A stretch of DNA of 64,000 bases from Anaerolineae bacterium (GCA_023382655.1 JAHDWK010000003.1:372001-436000), one strand, 5' to 3'; counted from the stretch's first letter, positions 1 through 9,600 are shown. Translations and numbers: made by a program. The notes: generated by a model not told the origin, from the sequence alone.

Positions 1-717
1 GCTTTCGGCCGTAATGTCAATGCGAAAAATCTCGCCCTGGCTGATGCGCGTGGGGGCACGCACATCTGTGACCCACGCTTCCACCAGGTCGCCCCCTGTT
101 TCGCGTGTTAAAGGCACAAAGCTGATTTCCACGCCGGCGTTGGCGGCCAGTTTGGCGGCCGCTTCGGTGTCGCCAATGGTGGCAATGCCATCACTGAGGA
201 TGACCAGGCGGCGACCGCTGCCTGCCGGAAAGAGGGCCAGTCCCAGGCGGATGGCCTCGGCCAGGTCGGTTTGCAGTGGTTGGGGGACGGAGGTGATGGG
301 GGCCAGTTCGGCCAGCCCGCTCATGGGGCGTTCCACGAGGGCGTTGCCACCAAAGAGGATGACGGCCGTCTGGTCATCTGGTTTCATGCTGGCCACGGCC
401 GTGCGTACAAACCCTTCCGCCTGTTCTGCCTGTTCCGGGCTGATGGAGTCAGAGGCATCCACCAGAAAGACGACGGCCAGGGTGTCATTGGCCTGTACAA
501 GCTGCGTTCCGGCTAATGCCAACACCAGCAGCAGCAGGATCAACAGCCGCAATCCCAGGCTGGCCCACTCTCGCCGCCGCCCCCGTACCCGGCTCTGCCC
601 GCCGCCACGCGGCCCGCCACGTGGCCCGCCACGCGGCCCGCCACGCGGCCAACCGACCCAGGCGATGAAGGGAATTGCCAGTAACAACAGGAGCGCGAGG
701 GGGGTGGTGAAGAACAT
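1..717 (-). CDS. VWA-domain membrane protein, BatA-like (C-terminus beyond window)
   Basis: Read on the minus strand from the ATG at 715-717 and open to the window edge, so 239 residues are seen and the C-terminus is missing. A first hydrophobic segment (about residues 4-18) is followed by a basic loop with four RGGP-type repeats, a second membrane segment (about 54-70) and then a von Willebrand factor A domain. The MIDAS-type motif DASDS and the later strand LVILSDG are visible. This arrangement of N-terminal membrane segments followed by a VWA domain resembles BatA/BatB or large VWA proteins of aerotolerance/MoxR-associated operons. Its partners would lie to the left, outside the window. 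Family placement is reasonably safe; function is inference. Confidence 0.82.
   Translation of the reverse strand, partial: MFFTTPLALLLLLAIPFIAWVGWPRGGPRGGPRGGPRGGGQSRVRGRRREWASLGLRLLILLLLVLALAGTQLVQANDTLAVVFLVDASDSISPEQAEQAEGFVRTAVASMKPDDQTAVILFGGNALVERPMSGLAELAPITSVPQPLQTDLAEAIRLGLALFPAGSGRRLVILSDGIATIGDTEAAAKLAANAGVEISFVPLTRETGGDLVEAWVTDVRAPTRISQGEIFRIDITAES
598..649. repeat. 12-bp GC-rich tandem repeat in coding sequence
   Basis: A roughly 12-bp unit (CGCCACGCGGCC with small variants) is repeated about four times. In the VWA gene it encodes the (RGGP)n basic loop between two membrane segments. Copy number may vary by slippage; nothing here shows that it does. Confidence 0.8.
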
Positions 718-720
718 AGT

Positions 721-797
721 AAGCAGTGAGCAGTGGGCAGTGTGCAGTAGGCAGTGGTATTAACTGCTCACTGCTTACCGCTTACTGCTCACTGATC
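721..797. repeat. Heptamer-built inverted repeat (CAGT family), copy 1
   Basis: The sequence parses without remainder into 7-bp words: five of the form NNGCAGT, one spacer word, then five of the complementary form ACYGMTY. The two halves can pair into a long imperfect hairpin. It lies between the VWA gene and the kinase gene, and the last words contain the kinase stop codon (TGA, complement of 789-791). A second copy is at 42698-42768. Confidence 0.85.
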
Positions 798-2975
798 TTC
801 ATAAACCAGCGGCAGGTAAATGGTAAAGGTACTGCCATTGCCGTATTTGCTTTCGGCGGTAATGTGGCCGCCGTGCGCTTTGATGATAAATTGGGCTAAC
901 GCCAGCCCCATGCCGGTGCGACGGCCGTTGCCGTTTATACCGGCCGGGTTGAAGCCATCCCATAGCGTTTGCAGCCGTTCGTCGGGGATGCCCACGCCGT
1001 TGTCCAGGATGCGCACGAAGGCGTTACTACCTTCGCTGCCACATTCCACCATCACCATGCCGCCAATTTTATTGAACTTGATGGCGTTGTGGAGCAGATG
1101 TTGGGTGGCTTCTAACAATTGGGGCGCATCACCCAGCGCGGTGGCGTAGCTGGCGTCGGCATGGAAATCAATTTTCACGCGGCGCGCTTCGGCCATGCTG
1201 TGCAGGTTGCGGATCGCTTCCTGGGTAATCTGATCCAGGTGAACCGGCTCAAACTTGAACTGGCTGCGCATCTGGATGCGGGCAGAAATGGTGATGAGGT
1301 TGTCAATGGGCGCGCGCAGGGCGGCAATTTGCTGGCTGATTTCGCTGACGATCTGCCCTTCTTTTTCACCTGCTTTACCCTGGTATTTTTGCATTTCGCG
1401 GTTGATGTCGGTAAACGGCCGTCGCAAATCCGGTGAGATCATCTCGATAAAGTCGGCGTACAGGTTCACCAGTTCTTGCAAGTGCTGCTTTTCGCGGGCC
1501 AGCGTCTGGTTTTGGCGAAAGACAAAATCGTTAATCTGGCGCAGACTGGCCAGATTGTACGCCTGGGCCAACAGCGGGCTGATCTGGGCCGCCCAGCCGT
1601 GCAGCAGTGCCAACTCTTCCTGGCTGTAGCCTTCGCCGGTGTATTTGGGACCCAACGCCAGTACGCCGATCAGCGTATCCCCGGCGTGCAGCGGCTGGTA
1701 AAGTACCCGCTGCCACCGGTTGAGCAGTTCGCGTTCCGCTTCGGGAATGTGGGCATACTGCTCGACGGTATCCAGGTCGGCATGGATGAGGGGAGTGTTA
1801 GTCTGGCGCAGGTGATGGCTGAAGGGGCTGTCTGGGTTGAAGTCGGCGGGCACGTAGGGGAGTTGTTCCAGGCTGGCTAACGGCCGTAATACCAGCCGAC
1901 CCCCTGGCCCATCATCCGCCTTAAACAACCAGACGTCATCTGTCGTCAGGTTCAACTGCACCAACCGCAGAAAAATCTGCCCTAGCTGCGCTGGTTCGGG
2001 CATGTTGCCGGCGATGTTGCTGAACTCGGCCAACACCACATCTCGTTTTTGCCGGCCGTGCAAGAAGATGCGGCGCGTAAACTCGTTCACCCAGCGGTAG
2101 ACCAGGGTGAAAAAGGCGGCAAAGAGGGCAGCGGCAATGGTAATAATGAGGGTTTGGGTGGAAACGGCCGTCGCCGCCGGTAAATTCGACACCGTTTGCA
2201 CAATGACCGACAGCGCCAGCCAGGTAAGGCCAAAGATGATGAGCGCCCCGGCCAGACGGCTGAGCGCCTGCCGCGAAGCCAGTTGCAGTTCCGGCAGATG
2301 GGGGCGGGTGAGGGTGAGCGTACCCACCAGAGCTGCCAGGATGATGACCAGAATGCCAAACTGCTGCCAGCCAGATTGCCCTACCTGTTGCACGGAGGCG
2401 AAGCCAAAACCGACCATGAATAGGGTAATGACCAGTAGCCAGTAGTTAACCTGGTTGCGGTAAATGGAGTGGGGCAGGTTTGTTTTCACCTGTTGCGTCA
2501 AAATCCAGGCGGCGAGGATGGGGATGAGCCAGGCGGTAATCCACACGGCCGTCCACAAGCCCCCCTGGGAAATCCGCTGCCCCCCGGCCACAAACAACGG
2601 CAGGTAAAAGCCCCAGATGGTGGGGTCCAGGGCGATGGCGGCGGCGATGAGCAGCAAACTGAGGAAGAGGGCGACACGGCCGTGCCCTTTGGGCAGGTTG
2701 AAGTAAACAACGGTAGTCAGGAGGAGGGTGACGGCCGTGAAATTCAGCGCATATGTACCCACCACCCCCCAGTTAAAAACCAGAATGTCTGGGAACGACA
2801 GGCCGCCAAAAAAACGCAGTACGCTGCTGGCCCACACCGCCGCCAGCAGCAGTGTCAGCGTCCAGCGCACATACAAACGCCGCCGCTTTAGCCGTACCCG
2901 CCACAAATAAATGATCATGGCGATAAAGCTGAGTGGCAGCAAAGCTATCAATAAAAACTGCAAGGTGAGCGTCAT
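789..2975 (-). CDS. Membrane sensor histidine-kinase-like protein lacking the H-box histidine
   Basis: 728 residues from the ATG at 2973-2975; an in-frame TTG 12 bases upstream is less likely. The N-terminal ~300 residues are a multi-pass membrane domain (about 9-10 hydrophobic segments). A GAF-like domain (about 310-470), a coiled-coil dimerisation region and a HATPase_c domain follow, with the N box LLHNAIKFN, the G1 box DNGVGIP and the G2 box GMGLALAQF. Where HisKA families have S-H-E-L-R-x-P, this protein has S-P-D-L-R-R-P, with proline at about residue 515 in place of the phospho-acceptor histidine. The ATPase boxes look intact. It may therefore be a pseudokinase or a regulator of another kinase. 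No response regulator is adjacent. The stop codon lies in a heptamer repeat. Confidence 0.85.
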   Translation of the reverse strand: MTLTLQFLLIALLPLSFIAMIIYLWRVRLKRRRLYVRWTLTLLLAAVWASSVLRFFGGLSFPDILVFNWGVVGTYALNFTAVTLLLTTVVYFNLPKGHGRVALFLSLLLIAAAIALDPTIWGFYLPLFVAGGQRISQGGLWTAVWITAWLIPILAAWILTQQVKTNLPHSIYRNQVNYWLLVITLFMVGFGFASVQQVGQSGWQQFGILVIILAALVGTLTLTRPHLPELQLASRQALSRLAGALIIFGLTWLALSVIVQTVSNLPAATAVSTQTLIITIAAALFAAFFTLVYRWVNEFTRRIFLHGRQKRDVVLAEFSNIAGNMPEPAQLGQIFLRLVQLNLTTDDVWLFKADDGPGGRLVLRPLASLEQLPYVPADFNPDSPFSHHLRQTNTPLIHADLDTVEQYAHIPEAERELLNRWQRVLYQPLHAGDTLIGVLALGPKYTGEGYSQEELALLHGWAAQISPLLAQAYNLASLRQINDFVFRQNQTLAREKQHLQELVNLYADFIEMISPDLRRPFTDINREMQKYQGKAGEKEGQIVSEISQQIAALRAPIDNLITISARIQMRSQFKFEPVHLDQITQEAIRNLHSMAEARRVKIDFHADASYATALGDAPQLLEATQHLLHNAIKFNKIGGMVMVECGSEGSNAFVRILDNGVGIPDERLQTLWDGFNPAGINGNGRRTGMGLALAQFIIKAHGGHITAESKYGNGSTFTIYLPLVYEDQ

Positions 2976-2985
2976 GATTGCTACC

Positions 2986-3021
2986 AAGAGCCTAAGGGTT
3001 TCAGAAAACCCTTAGGCTCTT
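2986..3021. repeat. Perfect 16-bp inverted repeat upstream of the kinase gene
   Basis: Arms at 2986-3001 and 3006-3021 are exact complements with a 4-base loop, followed on the plus strand by a T-rich tract. It sits just upstream of the kinase start, so it is either the kinase leader hairpin or an insulating terminator. No gene ends into it from the left on the plus strand. Confidence 0.75.
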
Positions 3022-3050
3022 ATTTTATTTGAGTTGCGCGGATTATATCA

Positions 3051-3170
3051 GGATTGGGAAATTGAGCGGGAGGGATTTGGGAAAAGACGGCCGTTTATCC
3101 CAAATTTATCCCAAATTTGATTTGGGAAATCAGGGAAATAATTTGGGAAAGGGTTGGGAAATCCCATTTG
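3051..3170. repeat. TTTGGGAAA/TTTATCCCAAA word repeats in a 340-base intergenic gap
   Basis: Between the kinase start and the VCBS protein, the words TTTGGGAAA or TTGGGAAA and their complement TTTATCCCAAA recur at least nine times on both orientations, with one ACGGCCGT embedded. A 96-codon open frame crosses the block, but its product looks like translated repeat and is not called. Nothing else is seen in 3022-3315. Confidence 0.65.
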
Positions 3171-3315
3171 TCTATTACAATGACGCGGTGACTGCGCGCT
3201 GTCGGCAGATGCGAGGCCATAAATATTGCTATGAGGTATTGACGAGATTTTTGGATAACGGCCGTCGCCTTACTCCCTCATCTCGAATGATGGCGGCCGA
3301 AATTGGAGCAATCGA

Positions 3316-5442
3316 ATGACCCGGATCAAAAATATAATGGCTCTTTTTACCCCCATCATCTTCATCATCATGCTCTTACTCTGGCAAAATGATACCACTG
3401 CCTCTCAGGGCACTCTGTTTGTGGATAGCGGCCAAATCTTCAGTGCGCAGGCCAGTTTTGATGTGGCTCTGGCCGATCTGGATGGAGATACTGATCTCGA
3501 TATATTTGTCCTCCACAATGCCCCCAATGCCGTGTGGATTAATCAAGGTGGCACACAAGGGGGTACGGCCGGCGTTTTCCAGGATAGCGGTCAAAACATC
3601 GGTTCATTCAGCTATGTCGCCCTGGCGCTGGGCGACCTGGACGGCGACAACGATTTGGACGCCTTCCTCACGCGCAGCACCACCCAAAACGACAATAATC
3701 AGGTCTGGATCAATCAGGGTGGAGCACAAGCTGGCATACCGGGCATTTTTCAGTGGAGCGGCCAGATTATGGGGGATGGGCTGGCGATGGGGGTGGCATT
3801 GGGTGATGTGGACGGTGATGGTGACTTAGACGCTTATCTTGCCCGCAGCAATGTACCGGATCAGGTGTGGTTGAATGATGGCAGCGGCCAGTTTAGCAAT
3901 AGCGGCCAAAACCTGGACGGCGCTCAGGGGTGGGATGTGGTTTTGGGCGATGTGGATGGAGACGATGACCTGGATGCCTTTGTGGTTAATGTGTCTGCGG
4001 GGAACACCGTCTGGCTGAATCAAGGTGGCGCACAAGGGGGCATAGAAGGTGAATTTCAAGATAGCGGCCAGAGTTTGGGCAGCGCGGTCAGCTTTGGCGT
4101 GGCGCTGGTGGACGTGGATGATGACATGGATTTAGATGCTTTTGTGGTCAATGTGGGGGCGAATGCGCTCTGGCTCAATCAAGGGGGTCTGCAAGGCGGG
4201 ACGCCTGGCATATTCGCTGATAGTGGGCAGACTTTGGGGACGAGTAATACATACGAGGTGGCAGCGGCCGATTTTGATGGTGATGGTGATGTGGATATGT
4301 TTACGGCCGAACAGGATGGCGCCAATCACGTCTGGATCAATCAGGGTGGCAACCAGGGCGGGGCCGCTGGTGCATTTCAGGATAGTGGGCTGCTTTTGGG
4401 CAGTAGCAGCAGTTACGCGGTGGCAGTTGGTGACGTGGATGGAGATAATGATAGCGATGCTTTTGTTGCCAACTTTGACGGCGCTGACAGGCTCTATCTG
4501 AATCAGAATAGTCCCATAGGCGCAGATTTATTGCTAACGGTTAACGGGCCAGAAGCCGTGTTGGGCACAGGAGCCGCCATTGTTATGCATGTGCAAAATT
4601 TGGGGCCGGAGACGGCCGTCAATACCCTGATGCAGCGGTCGGTAATGGGGGCTTTTTTCTCAAACTGGACTCCTTCTCAGGGTTCTTGCTCCCCAGACAG
4701 TAACCCTTGTACCTTAGGGAATATTGTCAGCGGGAATGGGGTAACGGTTACGGTAGGGGTGGCCGTCCAGGCAGATGATACACAGGTTTATCAAGGCTCG
4801 GTGACAATTTCCGGTGCGGTCGCTTCATCCGAAGTTGACCCCGATGTAACGAATAATGACGCCGTTTTGACCACCCATTTCTACGAATGTAAGGCGGTGG
4901 ATGGTTGCCTGCTGGATGATATTGTCTGCCTGCTCTACGAACTGAACCCGCCTGCGCCTTCAGGGAGTCTGGCGGGTCATTTGCTGCACAACGATAACAA
5001 GACATTTGTAGATACATTGGGCACATATATTCCTGAATTGGCTCTTTATTATCACCTGAGAGATGACATCTTCACCACGCCTGTGGGTCAGCACTACCGG
5101 CAAGTTTATTACACCCACAGCGATGAAGTAAGTGACCTGGTGCTGGCAGACACGGCCGTTTGGGACCTGGCGTTGGCGGGGCTGTTCCAGTGGGAGTCTC
5201 ATTTTGCAGCTTTGGTGGCCGGGGAGGGGGACACGGCCGTGATCACCGCCGCCCAAATTCAAGCCGTTGAAGATTTCCTCAACGCCCTCTCTAACGCTGG
5301 TAGCCCGGCGTTGCAACAAGCCATCGCCGAAGAACGGGCCAACCTGCCCCCCTTTGACACGTTCATCGGTATGACTATGGAACAGGCGCGTGGTGAGGTG
5401 ATTGGTTACGCTGCCTATATGCCTGTGGTGCTGAAACAATGA
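3316..5442 (+). CDS. Secreted VCBS/FG-GAP repeat protein
   Basis: 708 residues. The signal-peptide-like N-terminus (hydrophobic about residues 8-22) is followed by roughly seven repeats of about 59 residues. Each has a DxDGDxDxD calcium-binding loop and a conserved W(I/L)NQGG block, as in FG-GAP/VCBS beta-propeller blades (about 35-395). A DUF11-like beta domain follows (about 400-510, with the typical VQNLGPETA). The C-terminal ~190 residues are unassigned and end in AAYMPVVLKQ, a variant of the Y-L-P-V motif seen in other secreted proteins of this window. The gene is probably monocistronic, since the next gene starts about 200 bases later. It is likely an extracellular or surface adhesion-type protein; its ligand is unknown. 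Confidence 0.85.
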   Translation: MTRIKNIMALFTPIIFIIMLLLWQNDTTASQGTLFVDSGQIFSAQASFDVALADLDGDTDLDIFVLHNAPNAVWINQGGTQGGTAGVFQDSGQNIGSFSYVALALGDLDGDNDLDAFLTRSTTQNDNNQVWINQGGAQAGIPGIFQWSGQIMGDGLAMGVALGDVDGDGDLDAYLARSNVPDQVWLNDGSGQFSNSGQNLDGAQGWDVVLGDVDGDDDLDAFVVNVSAGNTVWLNQGGAQGGIEGEFQDSGQSLGSAVSFGVALVDVDDDMDLDAFVVNVGANALWLNQGGLQGGTPGIFADSGQTLGTSNTYEVAAADFDGDGDVDMFTAEQDGANHVWINQGGNQGGAAGAFQDSGLLLGSSSSYAVAVGDVDGDNDSDAFVANFDGADRLYLNQNSPIGADLLLTVNGPEAVLGTGAAIVMHVQNLGPETAVNTLMQRSVMGAFFSNWTPSQGSCSPDSNPCTLGNIVSGNGVTVTVGVAVQADDTQVYQGSVTISGAVASSEVDPDVTNNDAVLTTHFYECKAVDGCLLDDIVCLLYELNPPAPSGSLAGHLLHNDNKTFVDTLGTYIPELALYYHLRDDIFTTPVGQHYRQVYYTHSDEVSDLVLADTAVWDLALAGLFQWESHFAALVAGEGDTAVITAAQIQAVEDFLNALSNAGSPALQQAIAEERANLPPFDTFIGMTMEQARGEVIGYAAYMPVVLKQ

Positions 5443-5638
5443 CATGTATGGCAGGCGGCATACCTGGGAATATCAGGCGCCCAATGTTTGGCCTGAAAAG
5501 AAATTTTCCCCCGGGTGAAACCTGATAGAATTCCTGCTCGTATTATCCGGTTAAGTGGGGTGGTGGGCCAGCCCTTCGCCAAATTGTTGACAGCCTGTGA
5601 TTTGTGCGTGCGCCATACCACCCCAAAAGGGGAAAATC

Positions 5639-6691
5639 ATGCGCGTTACCTATTTGTTCTCTATTGTGAGCGGCGTATTCATCACCGCCATCTTGCTCCT
5701 GGGCATATTCCACCTGGGCAGTCAGGCGGCGCCGCTGGCCGTGTTCACCGTCAACAGCACGGCCGACGCCACCGATGCTGTGCCGGGCGATGGCGTCTGC
5801 GAAACAGCGCCGGGCAATGGCATTTGTACGCTGCGTGCTGCTGTCCGGGAAAGCAATGCTCTGGCCGGGGCGGATGAGATTATCTTACCGGGCGGCACCT
5901 ACCTGCTGACAATTCCCGGCGCGAATGAAAACAATGCCGCCACCGGCGACCTGGACATTGCCGGCCTGCTAACCATCAGTGGCGCGGGCGCCGCCACCAC
6001 CATCATTGACGCCAATGGCCTGGACCGAGTCCTGGACATTCAGTTTCAGGGCAGCCTTTCACTACATGGCGTCACGGTGCGGGGTGGGTTTGTTAATGGT
6101 GGTAGCGGGGGTGGCATTAACATGTTGTTTAATGGTAACCTGACGATCACGGACAGCATCATTACTGAAAACAGTAGCAATGCCGGTGGGGGCGTTGCCC
6201 AACTGGGTTCCTCGCCACAAATAATCATTAGCAACAGTACCATTAGCGGTAATAGCAGTGTGAACGGTCCCGGCGGTGGCCTCTTCATCAATGCCGCTAA
6301 TTTACAGATTACAGATTCTGTTATTAGTGGGAATTCGGCTAATGATGGTGGCGGCTTGACGTTTTATTTCGGCTCTTTGACGATGACGGATAGTGTGGTG
6401 GAAGATAACACGGCCGTGACCATTGGCGGTGGCATCTTCAACGGCGGCAATGGTCTGGTGATCAGCAGCACCATTCAAAATAACATGGCCAATAGCAACA
6501 ATCCGACGCTGCCCGGCGGCGGCGGCATTGCCAATGCGGGCACACTTACCATCAGAAATAGCCAGGTCATCAGCAACCATGCCCCTAACTATGGCGGTGG
6601 TGGCCTGCTGAACGCGGATACACTTATTCTGGAAAATACAGAGGTGGCGTATAACAATGCTGTTTACGGCGGTGGGTCTCTACAACTTTGA
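5639..6691 (+). CDS. Secreted right-handed beta-helix protein, 5' part (frameshifted)
   Basis: 350 residues from the ATG at 5639, chosen over an in-frame upstream start because a purine-rich GGGGAAAA precedes it and a clean signal peptide (about 1-27) follows. The sequence then runs in short beta-helix rungs of the type [14 protein letters not shown], as in polymorphic-outer-membrane/pectate-lyase-like choice-of-anchor proteins. The frame ends in GGGSLQL, directly inside a rung repeated later as YGGGLYN. Removing one base near 6674-6678 joins it perfectly to the frame at 6657-8204. The two are almost certainly one gene of about 850 residues with a +1 frameshift, either real or a sequence error. 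Confidence 0.8.
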   Translation: MRVTYLFSIVSGVFITAILLLGIFHLGSQAAPLAVFTVNSTADATDAVPGDGVCETAPGNGICTLRAAVRESNALAGADEIILPGGTYLLTIPGANENNAATGDLDIAGLLTISGAGAATTIIDANGLDRVLDIQFQGSLSLHGVTVRGGFVNGGSGGGINMLFNGNLTITDSIITENSSNAGGGVAQLGSSPQIIISNSTISGNSSVNGPGGGLFINAANLQITDSVISGNSANDGGGLTFYFGSLTMTDSVVEDNTAVTIGGGIFNGGNGLVISSTIQNNMANSNNPTLPGGGGIANAGTLTIRNSQVISNHAPNYGGGGLLNADTLILENTEVAYNNAVYGGGSLQL

Positions 6692-8204
6692 TGCCGCAGC
6701 CTCTATTGTGGGCACCGACCTGTCGTTGTCCCAAAACAACGCCTGGGCCGGAGGTGGCATTTTTGGCAGTGCCGGTACTTTCACCCTCACCAATAGCCTG
6801 GTAGATGGGAATACGGCCGTGGGACTGGGTGGTGGTGGTTTAGTCATCACCGGTACGGTAGGGGTCATCATCAGCAGTACGGTGCAAAACAATACTGCCA
6901 ACGGCAGTACCCCTGGCTGGTCAGGCGGTGGTGGCTTTTTCAATTTGGGTTCGCTTACCATAGCCGATAGCCAGGTCGTCAGCAACCATGCGCCAAACCA
7001 AAGCGGTGGTGGCCTGTTTAACAGGCAAATACTTCGGATGGAAAATACCCGGCTGGCTCACAATAATGCCGACTATGGTGGCGGATTATATAACTATGAA
7101 GTGGCTGCCTCTATAGTTGGGACAGACCTCACGTTCGACCAAAATATCGCTTTGAGGGGCGGCGCTATTGAAAGCCTTACAGGTACATTGACATTGAACG
7201 ACAGCACCATCAGCCGCAATACGGCTACGTATGATGCCGGTGGTGTGTTTGTCGCCAGAGGCGCCGGTTCATTCACCAATGTCACCATCAGCGGTAATCA
7301 GGCGGGAGGGAACGGTGTTGGCATTTACGTTTATGAGCAGGATTTTGCCATCTTGAACAGCACGATTGTCAGCAATACGGCTCAGGGTGGCGCTGTTTAT
7401 ATCTTTGATCCCCAATCTGTAGTGACATTGACCAATAGCATTATTGCCAATAACCTGTGGGGTAACTGTGCTGGTTATCCCCCGCTTTCTGGCGGGCACA
7501 ATCTGGATAGTGGCATCACGTGTGGCCTGAATGCGCCCGGTGACTTAAGTAACACAGACCCCGTTTTAGGCCCGCTGCAAGACAATGGCGGCCCCACCGA
7601 AACGCATATCTTTACCGGCCCATCTCCGGCCGTTGATGGTGGGGATAATGCCAGTTGCCCGCCTATAGATCAACGTGGTTACTGCCGCCCCTACAATCTG
7701 GTCTGTGACATTGGCTCGGTAGAGTTAAACGTCCCTGACCTGCCACCGATACCCACACCGGGGCCAACACCTTCAACGACACCTCCCACACCGACGCCAA
7801 CGCCATATTCATATTGCGAACCACCGACACCTACGCCGACAGCGACAAATATGCCAACGTTTACACCTACATCAACAGACACACCGACGCCCACCTGGAC
7901 GCCGACCAACACGGTGACGCCTACTATCACCGTTACACCTTCATTTACACCCACACCGACGGATACACCCACGCCCACGTTCACACCAACACCGGGCACA
8001 CCTACATCAACGCCGGATACGCCGACACCTACGTACACATCCACACCAACACCGGAAACACCTACACCCACACCGGAAACGCCCACGCCCACGCCGGAAA
8101 CGCCCACGCCGACACCGGAAATACCGACGCCGACGCCGGAGATACCCACACCTACCGTTGAACCACCGACATTCACCATATACCTGCCGGTAATCAGCAA
8201 CTAA
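6657..8204 (+). CDS. Secreted right-handed beta-helix protein, 3' part with Thr-Pro linker (frameshifted)
   Basis: The frame is open for 515 residues and continues the beta-helix protein that begins at 5639. The apparent ATG at 6657 lies inside the preceding frame and is not a real start. Rungs with GGG turns continue to about residue 330. A Cys-containing cap, where [12 protein letters not shown] resembles the conserved end of choice-of-anchor Q-type proteins, is followed by about 135 residues of T-P-T-P-rich linker and the final motif TIYLPVISN. The linker DNA is a degenerate ACACCGACGCC-type repeat whose other frames give meaningless His- and Val-rich products. An extracellular location is expected. 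Function is unknown. Confidence 0.78.
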   Translation: MLFTAVGLYNFDAAASIVGTDLSLSQNNAWAGGGIFGSAGTFTLTNSLVDGNTAVGLGGGGLVITGTVGVIISSTVQNNTANGSTPGWSGGGGFFNLGSLTIADSQVVSNHAPNQSGGGLFNRQILRMENTRLAHNNADYGGGLYNYEVAASIVGTDLTFDQNIALRGGAIESLTGTLTLNDSTISRNTATYDAGGVFVARGAGSFTNVTISGNQAGGNGVGIYVYEQDFAILNSTIVSNTAQGGAVYIFDPQSVVTLTNSIIANNLWGNCAGYPPLSGGHNLDSGITCGLNAPGDLSNTDPVLGPLQDNGGPTETHIFTGPSPAVDGGDNASCPPIDQRGYCRPYNLVCDIGSVELNVPDLPPIPTPGPTPSTTPPTPTPTPYSYCEPPTPTPTATNMPTFTPTSTDTPTPTWTPTNTVTPTITVTPSFTPTPTDTPTPTFTPTPGTPTSTPDTPTPTYTSTPTPETPTPTPETPTPTPETPTPTPEIPTPTPEIPTPTVEPPTFTIYLPVISN

Positions 8205-8212
8205 TATCAAAC

Positions 8213-8238
8213 CCGCCGGGCTGCCCGCAGCCCGGCAG
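8213..8238 (+). terminator. GC-rich hairpin after the beta-helix gene
   Basis: GCCGGGCTGC pairs with GCAGCCCGGC around a 2-base loop, ten bases after the stop codon. It is followed by a moderately T-rich stretch (CTCTTTT at 8252-8258). Probable transcription terminator. Confidence 0.65.
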
Positions 8239-8256
8239 GTTGGCACTCTCACTCTT

Positions 8257-8284
8257 TTGAAAATCAAATCCTCTGCCCTATAAT
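8257..8284 (+). promoter_or_regulatory. Sigma70-type promoter candidate
   Basis: TTGAAA (8257-8262), 16 bases, then TATAAT (8279-8284), placed 34 bases before the start at 8318, which has a good ribosome-binding site (AAGGAG). It follows the terminator of the beta-helix gene. Confidence 0.6.
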
Positions 8285-8317
8285 CGTGCCAATTTTCACG
8301 GAAGGAGAAATAGATAA

Positions 8318-9129
8318 ATGGAATCTGTGTTGGCACAATTATTAGCTGCCCAGGCAGAGTTAGAATCGCAGTTCAGGGTATTAAAGGGAGTCATGGGGGC
8401 TTTGAACACGGCCGTGAAACTGGCGGGTGAAAACAAAGCCGACGCCCTCCCCATGCACAAGGCGCTGCTCAAACTGGAAGCCGCCGCCGAGGTGGGAAAT
8501 GAGACGTTGGCTACGGCCGTGAGCCGCTCACCAACCCCATCCTCCTCTCTCTCACTGGCATCCTCAAGGTATATGACCAACAGGTCAAACGTATAGTCAA
8601 CCCCCAGTTAGAAAACAACTTTTTTGCCCGATCTGCAAAAGGCATGGCAGGATTGCCTGGATAAACGCAAGCAACGGCCGTCGGGCGAACGCATCAATAT
8701 CGTCGAAGCCTATGCCCAGTAACCGACGAGAGCATTCACAAAATTGTGGGGCAGTTAACATTTGCCCGTTATCTGCAAACAGGGCGATTGGGGGAGTGGA
8801 AACCAGATGAGAAGTTACAGGAGTTGCTAGACAAGCACGAGATTTACAGCAACATTGGCGCGGATGGGGGGCGATCACGGCCGTAGACGCCCACACCGAC
8901 CGCAGCTACCCGCCGGGCACAGTCGTTCTGTTTGGCGGCCCGCTGTCCGCGCCAGGCGCAGTGGTGGATGATCTGCTGCGTTTTGGCACGTTCTATGTTC
9001 GCCAGCCATTTACTCAGCTGCCGCCGCTGGATGCAGCAAGGCGGCAAAAAGTGGCCCGTGAGATGGCAACCACTTGAGCCAACCGGCTGGAAATGGGGCG
9101 TTTTCACCGACTTCTGCCGGCGGATATAG
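8318..9129 (+). pseudogene. Decayed gene of unknown function with about five frameshifts
   Basis: A promoter, AAGGAG and ATG precede an N-terminal frame of about 67 residues that starts MESVLAQLLAAQAELES and looks like a genuine helical protein. Protein-like reading then jumps frame near 8520 (one G short), 8623 (T6 run one T too long), 8719 (one base short), 8867 (G6 run one G short) and about 9073. It ends in EPTGWKWGVFTDFCRRI and a stop at 9127-9129. Restoring the five indels gives about 270 residues with no family I recognise. Several lesions lie in homopolymers, so either pseudogene decay or local sequencing error would explain them. An alternative call would be a 92-residue ORF at 8318-8596. 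Confidence 0.6.
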
Positions 9130-9184
9130 CCACCACCGCCACCATCCCGCAGCCTAATTTGTCACAGTTCAAGTTTGATTTAGC

Positions 9185-9454
9185 CTAACGGCGGGCGAAC
9201 AGACCAAGAACGGCCGTGAAAAGAGCTGAGCCTATAATTGCCCACACCACGGGGAACATTTCGCCCTCGATATTGATGGCCAGCATCTCTGGCAAACCAA
9301 GCTGGCTGCTCAGCCACATGCCCAAGTAAGCGCCAATAAACCCAACTATGATAGACATCAGACAGCCGCCGCGTGAATAACCGGCCAATGCCTGACCAAT
9401 GCTGCCGCAAATAGCGGCAATAAGCAGTAATACCAACAAACCTATAATTGACAT
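9185..9454 (-). CDS. GlsB/YeaQ/YmgE-family small membrane protein
   Basis: 89 residues from the ATG at 9452-9454, preceded by a near-perfect GGAGGTA (complement of 9461-9467). The longer frame upstream is not used. Three hydrophobic glycine-rich segments (about 5-20, 30-47 and 62-84) match the transglycosylase-associated/GlsB family, which is linked to the general stress response in other bacteria. The neighbour upstream is a CsbD stress protein, and these two families often occur together. A hairpin separates the two genes, so they are probably transcribed separately. Family identification is strong; the molecular role is unknown. Confidence 0.85.
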   Translation of the reverse strand: MSIIGLLVLLLIAAICGSIGQALAGYSRGGCLMSIIVGFIGAYLGMWLSSQLGLPEMLAINIEGEMFPVVWAIIGSALFTAVLGLFARR

Positions 9455-9537
9455 TTTTGTTACCTCCGTAAAAGTTAAGGCATTATCTGGGGAAGTGATG
9501 TGAGGCAAATTCAGACTGGAGATAGAGCCTGTACAAT

Positions 9538-9571
9538 CAACCACCCCGGCCATTTGTGGTCGGGGTGGTTG
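9538..9571 (-). terminator. Hairpin terminator downstream of the CsbD gene
   Basis: CAACCACCCC (9538-9547) pairs with GGGGTGGTTG (9562-9571). Read on the minus strand it lies 30 bases past the csbD-like stop and ends in ATTGT. It lies between two stress-type genes. Confidence 0.7.
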
Positions 9572-9600
9572 GGTAAAAAGGTTGTTAAGGGTGGGTGAGC

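Noticed and set aside
14..763. Plus-strand open frame of 249 codons at the window start
   Set aside because: It is the antisense of a clear VWA-domain gene (MIDAS motif on the minus strand); the product is Arg/Ser/Pro-rich without any fold signature.
721..797. CRISPR array or tandem satellite
   Set aside because: The units are seven bases long, without unique spacers, and the halves are mutually complementary; this is a hairpin of heptamers and no cas genes are near.
3029..3319. 96-codon frame before the VCBS gene
   Set aside because: Much of it is translated TTTGGGAAA repeat; no SD and no protein-like features.
7691..8200. Gly/Val-repeat protein on the minus strand and a His/Thr-repeat frame on the plus strand
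   Set aside because: Both are shadow readings of the DNA that encodes the Thr-Pro linker of the beta-helix protein.
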